Shown: one piece after another, positions 26,301 through 38,300 of the stretch
Numbering within the stretch: the stretch's first letter is position 1
How the letters are laid out: each line of letters starts with the position of its first letter
Assembly: GCA_012845835.1 (NCBI GenBank)
Contig: JABAKD010000002.1
Coordinates: 5,640,106 to 5,704,105 of the forward strand
From: Undaria pinnatifida
Lineage: Eukaryota; Sar; Phaeophyceae; Laminariales; Alariaceae
DNA: 64,000 nucleotides
Direction of reading: 5' to 3'
The notes under the pieces: generated by a model
What the model saw: the letters and a program-made list of their open reading frames with translations, nothing else
What the model was told of the DNA's origin: nothing
Database searches by the model: none
Translations under genes and position numbers: made by a program

Positions 26301-29300
26301 TCACTTTCGTGATACGAATCCCCCGATGGAACGGTAAGCTACGCGGCACCAAAGCAATCACCTATACGAAGAATTTTTTCCTGGCGGTGAAACTAGGAGT
26401 ACCCAGCTTACTGTAACCTTGGTCTGCAGAAACCGGTTTTGGAAGAAAACAAATGCTACAGTACCTCAGCATGCCTCTTATGGGCTTGGGACGAATTTGA
26501 ACGTTCGAAAAAAGTGCTTCCGAGCGCTGTCGTCGTGTGGAGTTTTGCCGACGACGTTCTTCGTGGATTTGTGTCTTAGCCAACTTCCCAAAACATGCTC
26601 AGAGGTTTTACTCTGTCGACGAAACAGGCGGGGTGTCGTCTACCCGTCAAGGACGAACAACCATGCAGCAGGATCGGTGTAATCGTTTTGCGCGCGTGTC
26701 TTTCAGACCCCCAGATTGTGCTTTCATCACAACCCTTCCCCCTCGAGCAGAGCTTCGTTCGGTTGTTTCGTATGGCCGATCCCGCAAACTTGATAATTTC
26801 TTGGCAGAATTTCCCTCCGAAACATCCCGCTCTTTAACGGTAGAAAGCGTTCAAATCTTGGTGAAAATCCCGACGTAAGGAGCTTTGAACACAAACCTTA
26901 CCTTCTAGAATCTTGGGCTGTTCCGAATGGCCGACGCCGCAACGATCATCATTTTTCGGCAGGTTTTCCTTGCGAATCCCCGACAATTGCGGCACGGTGT
27001 GGTAGGTGCACATCAGTGCTTGTCTGAGCTCCGCGTACCCCACCCCAAAACTGATTTTGTATATAATAAGAAAAAGACAACCCGGTTGTTGAACCATCTC
27101 ATACCCTACGACGTTGGCATCAAAATAAAAAAAATATCAACAACAAACTGGAATCCCAGCAATATTATAAAAATAAGCCTCAGGAGTAAACAGAGAAAAA
27201 ATACGAAAATTTGCGAAAAAGTGCTATCTGTGTCGTTCGAAAAAGGCGTTTCTTTAAAGCGGCGAATCGAGGGATTAGCCAAGTCGAAACTGACCAATCT
27301 GATAAAAATCAAGTCACAGCCCGGATGCAGAGCTGTGAAAACACGCACTGATTGTCCCGGCTTTCGCGCTGTTTGTGCCCTAGAACACACTCCCCGAGCG
27401 AGGACAACAACACACTCGCTCCTGTGGACACAACTACAAACGCACGTCATACGATATGACCGAGATGGACACACGGCGGGTTTAGTCGTAAAGCACCGCG
27501 ATATTATATGGACGAGGTTTCTGCGGAGATTGAGCGAAACCACCACAACCTCGACCGCTAAGCTGGGAAACGTATGCACCTTGAAGAGGTATGCTCACTG
27601 GCAGCGCTCGAAATGTTTCCCAGGTCAGGGGTCATATGACAGTAAACACGCGGGCGGTCAACACGATTAAGGTATTCTCGTGCGCGTTCTTCCTGTTCTC
27701 TGAATGTACGAAAATGATTCTCCCGCGCACAGAGCCAACCCGTTGTAAAAGCTGGTGAGATACATGCCGACACCTCAACAGCGTGCCATGAATACCGTTG
27801 ACTAGTGCTCCTCAAGATATCTTAAATCGCTATTTATTGCGTGAAACAATACACCAAGTGTTTGATTCTCCAATAGCTCTTTCACTCTCGCATCGTGCGT
27901 GCAGCAGTTTCTGTGATATTCAGAACGCGATAAAAAAAAAATGTTTCTTTACGGCCCCCTCTCTCCCCTCCCCCTCCCCTGACTTTCCCAACTTCACACC
28001 AAGGTAGCTACATTAATTAACAGCAGGCGCACCCCACAGCCAGCCGTCTGGTTACGCCCCGTCCTCATGTCGTTGATTCTTTTTCAGTTTCAGTGTGCAG
28101 AGTGATTGCATACTTACACCCTGAACGTACATGTATGTATCACCCCATCGACGCCATTATTAGCTAGCACCTAAAACAGTCGTCGACCTATATCCTCCAT
28201 AAGGACATGCATGCACGCCCCGCTCACGACGCGCTCTACGATGGAGGCAATAAGGTATACCGCGCTCTACGACAGAGGCAATAAGGTATACCGCGTTCTA
28301 CGATAGAGGCAATGTTGATAAGGAATACCTCTTTTTGGCGAATTGTTTTGTACGTGACGTTTTCAGCTATTCCACGGTAGGGGTGGCACATTTTTTTAGC
28401 TCCTCAAGCGTGGAAGTAGATTACAAGGTCGTGTTCTGTAGGGTACGCACATACCATACCCTTGGGTATTTACCCCGGGTATTACCCTACAAAAAACTTC
28501 TGTAAGTTCTGTAGGACATTCATACCCGTACCCGGAACTTCTGGAAGTTCTGTACGCCCGAGCTACAATACCCGGAACTTCTGGAAGTCATAAGACTTTC
28601 CAACTCGTACCCGAAATTCAGTTAGTTCTGTAGGACAATCATACCCGTACCCGGAACTTTTGGTAGTTCTGTACACCCCGTGCCACAAAACCCCGGGGCA
28701 CCTTTTGTACCCGCCCAGAACTTCTGTGAGTTATGTACGCCCGGGCCACAATACCCGGAACTTCTGGAAGTTCTGTAGCACTTTTATACCCGTACCTGAA
28801 ACTTCTGGGAGTTCTGTGAGACCCCCACACCCTTACCCGGAATCCACAAATCCTACAGAACATAACCTTGGAAAGTATCGGTTGACAGGGGCGCGTGCTG
28901 CGATTGAGGTGCACCATTTTTTTCTGAGATTCCTCAATTGAGGTTCTTCAATTTGGGCGCTCTAAACGACACGTCTCTTTTTATCCCAAAAAAACAGGTT
29001 TGGGCAAAAATAAAAACCTGCTTCATCGCGGATGAAAACTCCCCTGGCCTAGGTACCGAACGAGATTAATGCAAAAATTAATGGGGCGTATTTCCGACGA
29101 CTTTGGGTTAAGAGCCCCGTCATTCGAAACACGTTTCAGACAAAAAAAGGGCTTGCTGCACCTCTACCAACCGTGGCGTGCGTCTTAATACGATATAGTT
29201 TGCAGTTGGTTGTGTAGTTATGCCTTGGTGGACGCTGACTGTTTTACAGTGAATGCAGACGTTGGTCGGGTTGCTCCGAACTGAACGCCTTCGAAGTCGT

Positions 29301-32300
29301 GTCTCGTGTGAGGCATTGAGCGTCTCGTTTTAAGTTTCTCGACGATACTTTTGCTTCACCCCTAAAGAGCGTGGAAGGACTCTTTCGTCGTTGTGTTTTC
29401 GGCAAAGATTCTCGTGATATTCCTGGGAGCCATAGGACTCTTCATCGGGTACGTAGATCTGTTGTCTTTCTTCTCTACATCAGGCTTTGGTGTGAGGTAT
29501 GGCGCTCCCTAACCCAACCTCCAGGCAAGCACCTTGCAGGGGCGGTTCACTTTACCGCAGCATGTGTCAAGCACGCGCGATCGGAGTGTGACACGCATCA
29601 ACAGTCTGCGAAGATGACCTAAGACGAAACCCTCGACCTTGCACAGTTGTATCGATGGTGTGTCCTATTTTTAAGTGGTTAATAACACCACAGCAAGGCA
29701 CCCACCCAGCGGGAGGTTGTTGCCGTTTAAGGACTCACCAGTGTATAACCTGAACGGGCGACCGTAGCCTTGAGTGCACGTGCGTTCAATTTATCGTAGA
29801 GTGCTATTTTTGTATACTGTAATTGCGTACCCGACGCGCCGACCAGTCGAACGAAGATCAAATAAGCCCATTGTTTCCACATCCTTGCCGCTGACACCAT
29901 CGACCGCCTCTTCTTGGACCTGCAGCATGGGCGTGTCGTGAGGTGGGGAACATGTGCAAGCAAAGAGCACGGTGTATGTTGCCCGACGAAGCTATGGCAC
30001 CCCCTTCCCCCCCTTGCGAGCTTGTCTCCCGGCGTTTTAAAGGGTGTCTTTGTCTATGGTACTACGGACTGAGGGCATGGATGGCGACACTATTACGCTT
30101 CACCCGCCCCTCCCGCGCGCTCTAGGTAGTAACACAAAACATTACCCCAAGCTGTCGCGGCTAGCAACCCGTGTAGATCAAGCCCTGCTGTAGGTGAGGA
30201 ATGTTTCAACTTCCAATGAGTTGATATTGTTGTAGATTTTTTCGAGTCCTCCTGGCGCCCACAAGAAGTCAATCGAGATGGAACGTGGCGGACGCAATTG
30301 AACTGCTAATACCTGCACTTCCTACTCGAGTCAGGGGCCATACCACGATCAGACGTTGAAGGCCGTACAGCCTTTACTCGCTTATAGTACGAACGACCAG
30401 GTTTCTATACCGGGATGTCGCAAAAAAAATGAAGTACCTCGAGCTCATTGGTGTTTCTCGCAAGGAAGATACGGGGCTGGAAAAAAGACGCATCACTCTC
30501 TCGTTGACGCCCTATGATGTTTGCTTACGAAAAATCGCTAGAGCCTTACCTCTTTCAGCTCGTGACTGATCAACATCCGTCCGACTCCACCACCCGAGCA
30601 CGAGCCGTGATCGCGGAACGACATCCGGCGAGCGGCATCAAGCGTCGCCATGGCGTTGTCGTTTTTCAGCTGTGCGCCATGGGTCAAATCGTTGGAAGCG
30701 AGAGATCGCGATCTTTGAGTATCACTCACAACATACATACCCATTATGTGTTATCCCCATGCTGGGTTGTATTGTAAACACCTGGCAGTCCAGGGGATAG
30801 CGCGGATCGGAATCCCGGACGCCACCTTCCTAGAAAGGCCACAATGAAAAACACACCGGAGCGTTGGGATTGCTATACGACTCAGGAAAACGACTTTTTT
30901 TTTCCCACTTTTCTTCTCTCGGGTAGACGTATGTAGTAGTCTAACCCGCTCACCCTGACTGGGCTCTCGAGAACAGGAGTGTTGTGGTGGTCCAAAAAAA
31001 TTATTGTGCCCCCCCGTGGATATCATATTTCCTTCCCCTTCAACCATCGCGGTGGGGGAAACACGCACCAACTCCAACTAACGTGTTTCAAAACAAAGGG
31101 GGACGATGTTCGAACATGCCGTACCATAGACCTTTGCCAAGCACAATCACATAGTTGCATTACACTAGTTATTCATTCACGGTACGTACCTTGGAGGCCT
31201 GCAGAACTTGGTTATTTTGCTCCTCGTCGAGCCCTTTCGCCATCATGGCTTCTGCGGCCTGGTGGGAACAACCAAACAGGCGAGCAGCTACAGGTCACGC
31301 GGGGTACGTGATATCTTCGCCCATCGAAGAGAACCGGGCGCTTGCGGTGTTTCAGCAATGCTGGCAGTACGACAATGTCATATATGTGTTCAACTTGCGA
31401 TCAAAATTAGTGATTTCGTCGTGATTTATGCCACGCCGCAGGGAAATAAAGTACACGTAGGACAACAATGCTGGCGTACGTGGAAATATCGATGTATCCC
31501 ACACCGTGCGCGTTTGTGATGTCAGGAGCACATAGCACGCGAGGGAACTCACCTTGGCGAGGGATGTGACTGATTGAGCGGCCCTAGATAATGTACGAGG
31601 GTCGATAGGCCTGCTAGCGCCCACCGTGCTGTTGTCGCTGGCCCGCCGCCTGCATCACGGGAAGAGGTGTGGGCATAACGAAGGTATCGGTTCCGTCACA
31701 CGTCAAGCAACATTGAAGCATACAACGGTAGGGACTTGTGCATTAAATGCTTGGGACAGCAGGGTTAGCACCTACATTTCTTGAGCTCGTCATTTGAGAC
31801 GTGTTCTACGATAGATGGTATACCATTTTTTGGCGCGGATATATTTCTGAAGCAGTTGTCAGAATGTCATTCAAATGTAATGAACGTGTTGAATACCCAT
31901 TTGAATCATTTTGGACCGCACATCTTGCAGTTGGTTAGACTGTATATTTTTAATTGCGTGTCGACTCAGCTACGAAGCCGGCTCATTGCACATTATCAGC
32001 AACATGCGAGTGCAAACATTATGAAAATGAAAATACACTCAGGCTGTGAGATGGCAGAATTCGTCAAAACTCATATTTTGGTGTGTGCTGCTCAGATCGC
32101 GCGTATTACTGGGGAAATGTCCTCACTAAGAAAATACGTCGGCGACTCCACTTAGAAATAGCTTGTGCCAGGGTCAACAGGGTGATGTTAATCAATCCGT
32201 GCACGGAAACTATAAAACCCGTTCTTGAGGGGGGCAAAACTCGACGGCTGTGGAATGAGCCGGTTCACCATTCAAATACTGTGTGCGAACGATTGTTGAA

Positions 32301-35300
32301 TACGAGGTAGTCTATACCGTAAACATCTACCGGAATGTCTGAGGAAACAAAACGCTATATATTTCTATTGTGCAGCAGATTATTGTGGGCGTATTCTTGT
32401 GACAGCTCTGGCACCTGTGAGGGCCGTCGCTGCCCGAGTCATTTTCCTCCGAGAAGGCTGTCAAGGTGCAGTCAAGATCCATGTGGACGTCACCCAACAA
32501 AACCTCCATGGCGAGCTGCGTGTCGAAAAGGCTGTAAATCTTGAGAGCGGGGCCGAAGTGACGCCGCAGGGCGATGCCGCCGTTGTTGAAATCGTGCACC
32601 ACCTACATCCCCAGCCAGATATAGATAAGTCGTTGGTGACAAGCAGGCGTCGCCAACCCCGAGATACGCTAGGAAACGGACGAGGGAGGGCCACTACCGT
32701 GTCACAATAAACGACTGCAAAAAGCGCGAGTGGCCTACCGGGTTAGAACATAGACGACTGCAAATAGCGCCAGTGGTTGTATATCTCCTTTGAAAACGGC
32801 TTCGAGCTGTTTGGTTGGCGGAGCTCATGGCTACGGTAAAGAGATACGCCGTTTTATTTTCTGGAACCCCTCACTTGACTAGCTCTATACGCTTCTTTAC
32901 CGAAAAAAACGATTGTTGAGTAGGCCGAATAAATGCGAACGGACGACCAAACCCATGTCGGCCTATCTAAAAAAACGATGTAATATACAAACAAAAACTA
33001 GCGCAAAAAAAAAAAACGAAAACCCGACCATTTTGGGTTTAGGAGCCCATCAGATCATTCCAACTTAACGAAAAAGGCAGAAACGTGCTACGTTTATCGC
33101 AGCTCGTCCTCCATGGCGGTGCGCGCAGGAAAATGAAAAAAAAAACACACACACATACACACACAAGTACACGCTTTAAGACCTCTTCTTTTAAAGACTA
33201 TATAATGGTGGCCGCTAAACGTGACCCAACGGGCAAAAACGTGACCCGCTGGGAAAAACACGCCACGGATGACGTCGAATCAAACCAAAGCACAATGTCC
33301 TGCCGGCATCGGAAGCGATGCAGCATATCTCAACGGGCCAGATCCTGATCCTATGGAAGAAGTCAGTTTAGCTGTTATGCGATGTGTTTTCTTAGGAGTA
33401 GATATGCGCTAGCAAACCCAAACGGTTGTGTGCAAAACAAAGGTTTATATGTGCATAACGTTTTTTCTTGCTGTCTTGAGCATGAAAGCATAGCAGTCCC
33501 GTGTTCGTTAGCCCGGAAGACAAGACAAGCGCGTTGAAAAGGACCCACCACAGGAAATGTCCTCTGAACGTCACCTTCACGGAACTCTCGTCCTCAAGGA
33601 GAGGGCCCAACTGCGCACGCAATAGAGTCCTGCCAGTTGTGGCCGCCTCGAGCGCCCCTACGTCGAATATTACAGCTTCCGCTGGAGACCAGCTTGCAGC
33701 TATCTGACACACGGGGAAAAGGAATGACCGTACTCGCAAAGTTAAGCGCCATTCATGGTACAGGTCAGAAGCCAATTTTTTTTTTTTTTGTATTTCGACC
33801 ATATGTTCCGGGGCCAGTTGCCCTGCTGCCAGTAACGAGTGTTTGATAAGATACGAGTGAGTGCCGTCCTTCCTTCGTTTACCACCCGCCGAAGGATGAA
33901 AAGAAAAAAGAAGAAAAAAAAAAGCAGCAGCAGCAGCAGCAAGCAATTGTCTCGATTTATCTAATCACCCTAACAAGTACTTCGTATGTGATAAGCCCAC
34001 GGGATCCCCCACAGTATATCTGTGATACGCAGGGCACGACGCCTACTACAACAGACTGATTCTACGATAGCCCCCCCCTCAAACCAGCGATGGTCTTTAA
34101 CGAACGATTCATGGCTGCTCGACACAAGGAAGGATACAACTGAAAACGGGGTGTCCACATATATTCTTGTGTGCAAAGGCCTATCGATCGATGACGTCGG
34201 CGTGTCGAGGGACACCGTATTTCAGGAGATACGACCGGGAGCTGGTTTTGAAACCAGCGATTTCGTTAAAGAAAAATTGGGGGGGCTACCGTAGAACGAC
34301 TCAACAATATAGGTAGCACATTTCTGCTGAGTTGTTTGCTGAATGGTGGCGCTCCTTAGCAACATTGTTTTAGTCGCATACCAACTACAGAAGGCTCTCA
34401 CTCGATTTTGCTCATCGTGTGGAACTTTTGTTTTCCCCCCGAATGAGCTTTTGGAAGAGCCATTTTGACTATATATTGGAGCTCAGCTCCCTACGTCAGC
34501 GCTCCTTGCGCCTCTTCCTTCTTTTGCATGGGGTGGCCGCATTCAGAACGCGGAGCACAACGTATACGTGTCGTGGTGCAATTTTTCACGCCGATATTAG
34601 AGTCATGCCAGGTTACAGGTTCTGTCACCGTACCGCGTGAAACGTACGAGGAAGTTGTTATAATAAAAGAAATATACTCCAGCGGTGAGATCGAAGACTT
34701 TGTCGAGGCTCATATTTGCAAGCTGTGTGATACTCCGATATATTATAAAAATTAAAATACACTCCAGCTGTGAGATCGAATATTTTGTCTAAACTCATCT
34801 TTGCAAGCTGTGTGTGATACTCCGATCGCGCGTATTACGGGTTTTGTGTCCTCATAAAGGATATAGGTCGGCGACTCCCCTTGCAACTACAGTGTAGCTA
34901 TCAGGGTCAACAGGGTGATGTTAGGCAGTCTGTGTGCGGAAACCGTACAACCCGTTTCTGAGGGGGACAAAATCTGACAGCTGTGGAAGGAAATGCATCA
35001 GTTTATCAAGTGAATCCTGTAAGTCGAATATCCGGTGATGGGAGGGCGGAGTTTTTAAGGACGTGGGGGCCTGATTTTGATCAAAAGGGGGGCGGGAGAG
35101 GGGGGAGGGGACGGGTGGGGCAGGTCTATTTGTGCGTGGAAACTCTGAATATTTCTTGTGGGGGAGCGGGGGGGATGTGGCGGGGGGGGGGCGGGGGCGG
35201 GGGGGGGGGGGGCTTCAGGTCGCATAGATGTATGGATTTGCTATACGCGTGGTGCTAGGTCTAGGCGATGGTGCGGGTGGTGGGGAAGGAGGGGGCGTTG

Positions 35301-38300
35301 GGGACGGGGGTGGGTGGGAAGTGCAGCAGCGGCATGGACGGCTCTGAAACGATACGGAGGCGATATCCAGGGCGTGGAAGTGTTTACTACTCTGGCGGAC
35401 TTCGATAGTAGGTGGGGCGTTTAAGCAAGAGGAAGCGAGGGAAAAGAAAAAAAAACAGGCGGGGGGGGGGGCGGGTGGGGAAGGGTTTTCAAGAGGTTTA
35501 GGTCACATATAATATTAAAATCAAGGATTTGGTCGACACTGATGTTCGCAACATTGTGTATGATCCTCCGATCGCGCGTATTAGTCATATATGTAGGGGC
35601 CTACTATACGCGCGGTGCTGGGTCTAGGCGATCGTGCGGGGTGTGGGGAAGGAGGGGGCGTTGGAGGGGACGAGGGGGGATGAATGAAAGCTACGTCATG
35701 GATGGCTAGAAAGATAATGACGCGATATCAATGGCCTATTAGTGTTTATTACTCTGGCCGATTTCGATTGTAAGTGGGGCGTTTGAACAAACTGGGCGGG
35801 GAACAATATATGTAGTGAAATCAGATTTCGACCGTGCTCCCGTTAAAATATTTCATATATATATATCCCACGTTATTCCAAACAAACAGGTGACTGGATG
35901 GTGCACTACAGCATCACTACTCGTGGGATCTTGCGTGAAGCAAGCAGTGAACAACGGCGCTGCCGAACAGCAAAATTAATAAGAGTACCGGGGAGGTAAA
36001 AATGAAAAGCACTACAGAATATTAGCATGGCCAAGGAATTTGCATGGACAAGGATTCCTTGGCAAGCACTCTTCCGAGCCGTCGCCTACAGACAGCCGTT
36101 GGTTAGAACAGCAACGAAGCGGTGTGCACTGCCCGTTTCACCCGGCGTCTGGCTATTATGTTGGATACACCACATACACGGCGTATACCACACCGTTAAC
36201 ATTAACCCTGGCGCCCTGACGGGACCCGCCAATAGCGACCAAGACCACAATGAATACATCCGTACCATCTCGCAAAACGACTATGAATAGGAAAAGCACA
36301 CAGTAGTACAGAATAGGTGTGCCTCATGCTGCGTGAATGCGGCACAGACCCTTTTAACCTTGCGGGTCTCAATCCCACCCCATCACGGCAAGCGTTCGCG
36401 TTGCGTCGCGCGGCCGATTACGTATATATAGTCGTCATACTTGATTGAGTTCGTTGTAACCTCTTTGGAGCGCTCGGGAGATAAACGAAAGAGGTGTTCT
36501 GTGGAGGAGGGGCTGATCTAGAAAAAAGAAGAAAACGACAGAACCAAATTCTACAATGAAGCCGGCATCGGTCGCACGTCGAGGCCAGGGCTCCTGGGAT
36601 AGGTGACGCACGATGCGGGGTGTGAAATATGTACAAAGAGCGAGAGGTTATAGGGCACTCACGGAAAGCAGGACACTATCCAATTTATGGGGCTCCGTGT
36701 GCTCACTCGACGGTATTCAATGTCTCACTTGCAATTTTTCTGGCCGCAATACGCAGATTAGGTGTCTAGACTATATATGTGTGTGTTTCATAACAACAGA
36801 AAAGGGTTACAGGGGTGCGCTGCCTTTTGGAATTGGAAGATACAGCAGAAACTCGAAAGGTATCGTTCGATAATTATTATTGTGGTTTCAAACAAACCCA
36901 GGTGTTCAGATACCGTAGGATGAGCGACTCAGAAACATTCCAAGCACACCGAGGTCACCCCGACGATGCGTGTTCCTTTAGTTGCCGCGTGCTCTGGACG
37001 CAGGCATCTATTACATACCTCGACAAATGTACTGGGCTAGTGTCACACAAGAGGGCAGACGACAGAAAGCGGTATACCACCACCATTCCGCGCCGCTGTG
37101 CGGTACAGCAGAATACACCTACGCTTTTGACCCCGATCCGCGACGCTAATTAGTCAACTCAGCCTCGTACCGGTTTTTGACACCAACTCCTTGCGGTACA
37201 TCGTACCGCGGCTTCTCAGATCGGCCGTCACCGTTTCCCGACGTGATGCATAACGCTTTCTGTCGCAAAATACACCATGCGGACCGACTTTGCCCCAAGC
37301 TCTTCGCGGCCAGTAGCCGTTCAGTTTCCGACCGAATCTCAACCATGAGCACAACGTCATGTAACATCCATGGAACGAGACGCGTTTTTCATATTCCTTC
37401 ATAACTCGGATTACTTTACATGTTTAGAGCAATCATTGCAACACCCCCTCGCGCACACAGCAAGAACGCTGCTCAACCATATGTAGCTCGCACCATACCT
37501 AGCTAGCACACCCCACGTACACGTGTCATAGTTTGCTTTTGTGGTCCTCACATTCACTCGCAAAATCAAGTCCGTGGTCACAGGACAAGCTCCAGTAGAC
37601 TATTGGGTTAGGTACGGATGGATAACGGGGAAAGGGCAAAGGGACCAGGAGGGAGTGACGGTCCCGCTACAGGCGTACGACGGCCGACCCTGTTGGCTCA
37701 CGCACACGATGACGTCGGCCTTCCGCCTTGCGAGTTCATACAGCGAATTATTACGTTGCAATCCACGCAAGGAGAAGACGCCACCACGTAAACTTGGTAG
37801 TCAATAACTTGGGCACACTTGAGATTACCGGAAATCACTTATCATGCACTGCCCATACCCTAAAACCTATTAAACAATGAACGAGGGTCTTGAGTGGTGG
37901 CGTCATCAGTGTGGTCGTACACTGCTGGTATATCCATATATCTGAAAAAGCGTCGCTCCGTGGATGCTACATGACGTTGTGCACATGGTTCAGGTTGGGT
38001 CGGAGATTGAAAGACTATTGGCCGTGAAGTGCCTGGGGCAAAGTCAGTCGGCATGGTGTATTTTGCGACAGAAAGCGGTATGGGTCCTGTCAGGAAAAGG
38101 TGGCGGCCGAGATGAGAAGCCGCAGTACGACGTACTACCGCAAGGAGTTGGTGTAAAAAACCGGTACAAGGCTGAGTTGACCAATTAGCGTCGCGGATCG
38201 GGGTCAAAAACCTAGGTGTATTCTGCTGTACCGCACGGTGGCGCGGAATGATGGTGATATACCGCTTTGTGTCGTCTGCCCTTCACACAATGTACGGCAA

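Larger units (their letters stand above)
24896..29830 (-). other. Gene A intron 6
   Basis: 4,935 bp, GT-AG. It contains M1 copies (25561-25843, 28891-29184), M2 copies (25840-26095, 26210-26420), terminus-derived tandem units (28230-28330) and degenerate tandem repeats (28445-28870). The 247-codon plus-strand frame at 26927-27670 lies here and is not called. Confidence 0.6.
37035..38298. repeat. Large inverted duplication (arms about 360 bp)
   Basis: 37035-37392 is the inverted, diverged copy of 37938-38298, with a spacer of about 545 bp. Shared strings include gtgcggtacagcagaataca and ttttgaccccgatccgcgac. The arms encode matching frames (37146-37367 and 37964-38188). Confidence 0.85.

Noticed and set aside
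26927-27670. 247-codon plus-strand frame, the longest in the window
   Set aside because: No family resemblance and no compositional coding signal; a 157-codon frame overlaps on the other strand, and it lies inside gene A intron 6. Probably chance in AT-rich sequence.
33575-33946. Upstream part of the 184-codon minus frame (AAAAAFFFLLF...)
   Set aside because: Only 33575-33703 is conserved with gene B; the rest is (GCA)n and A/T-rich intron sequence read in frame.
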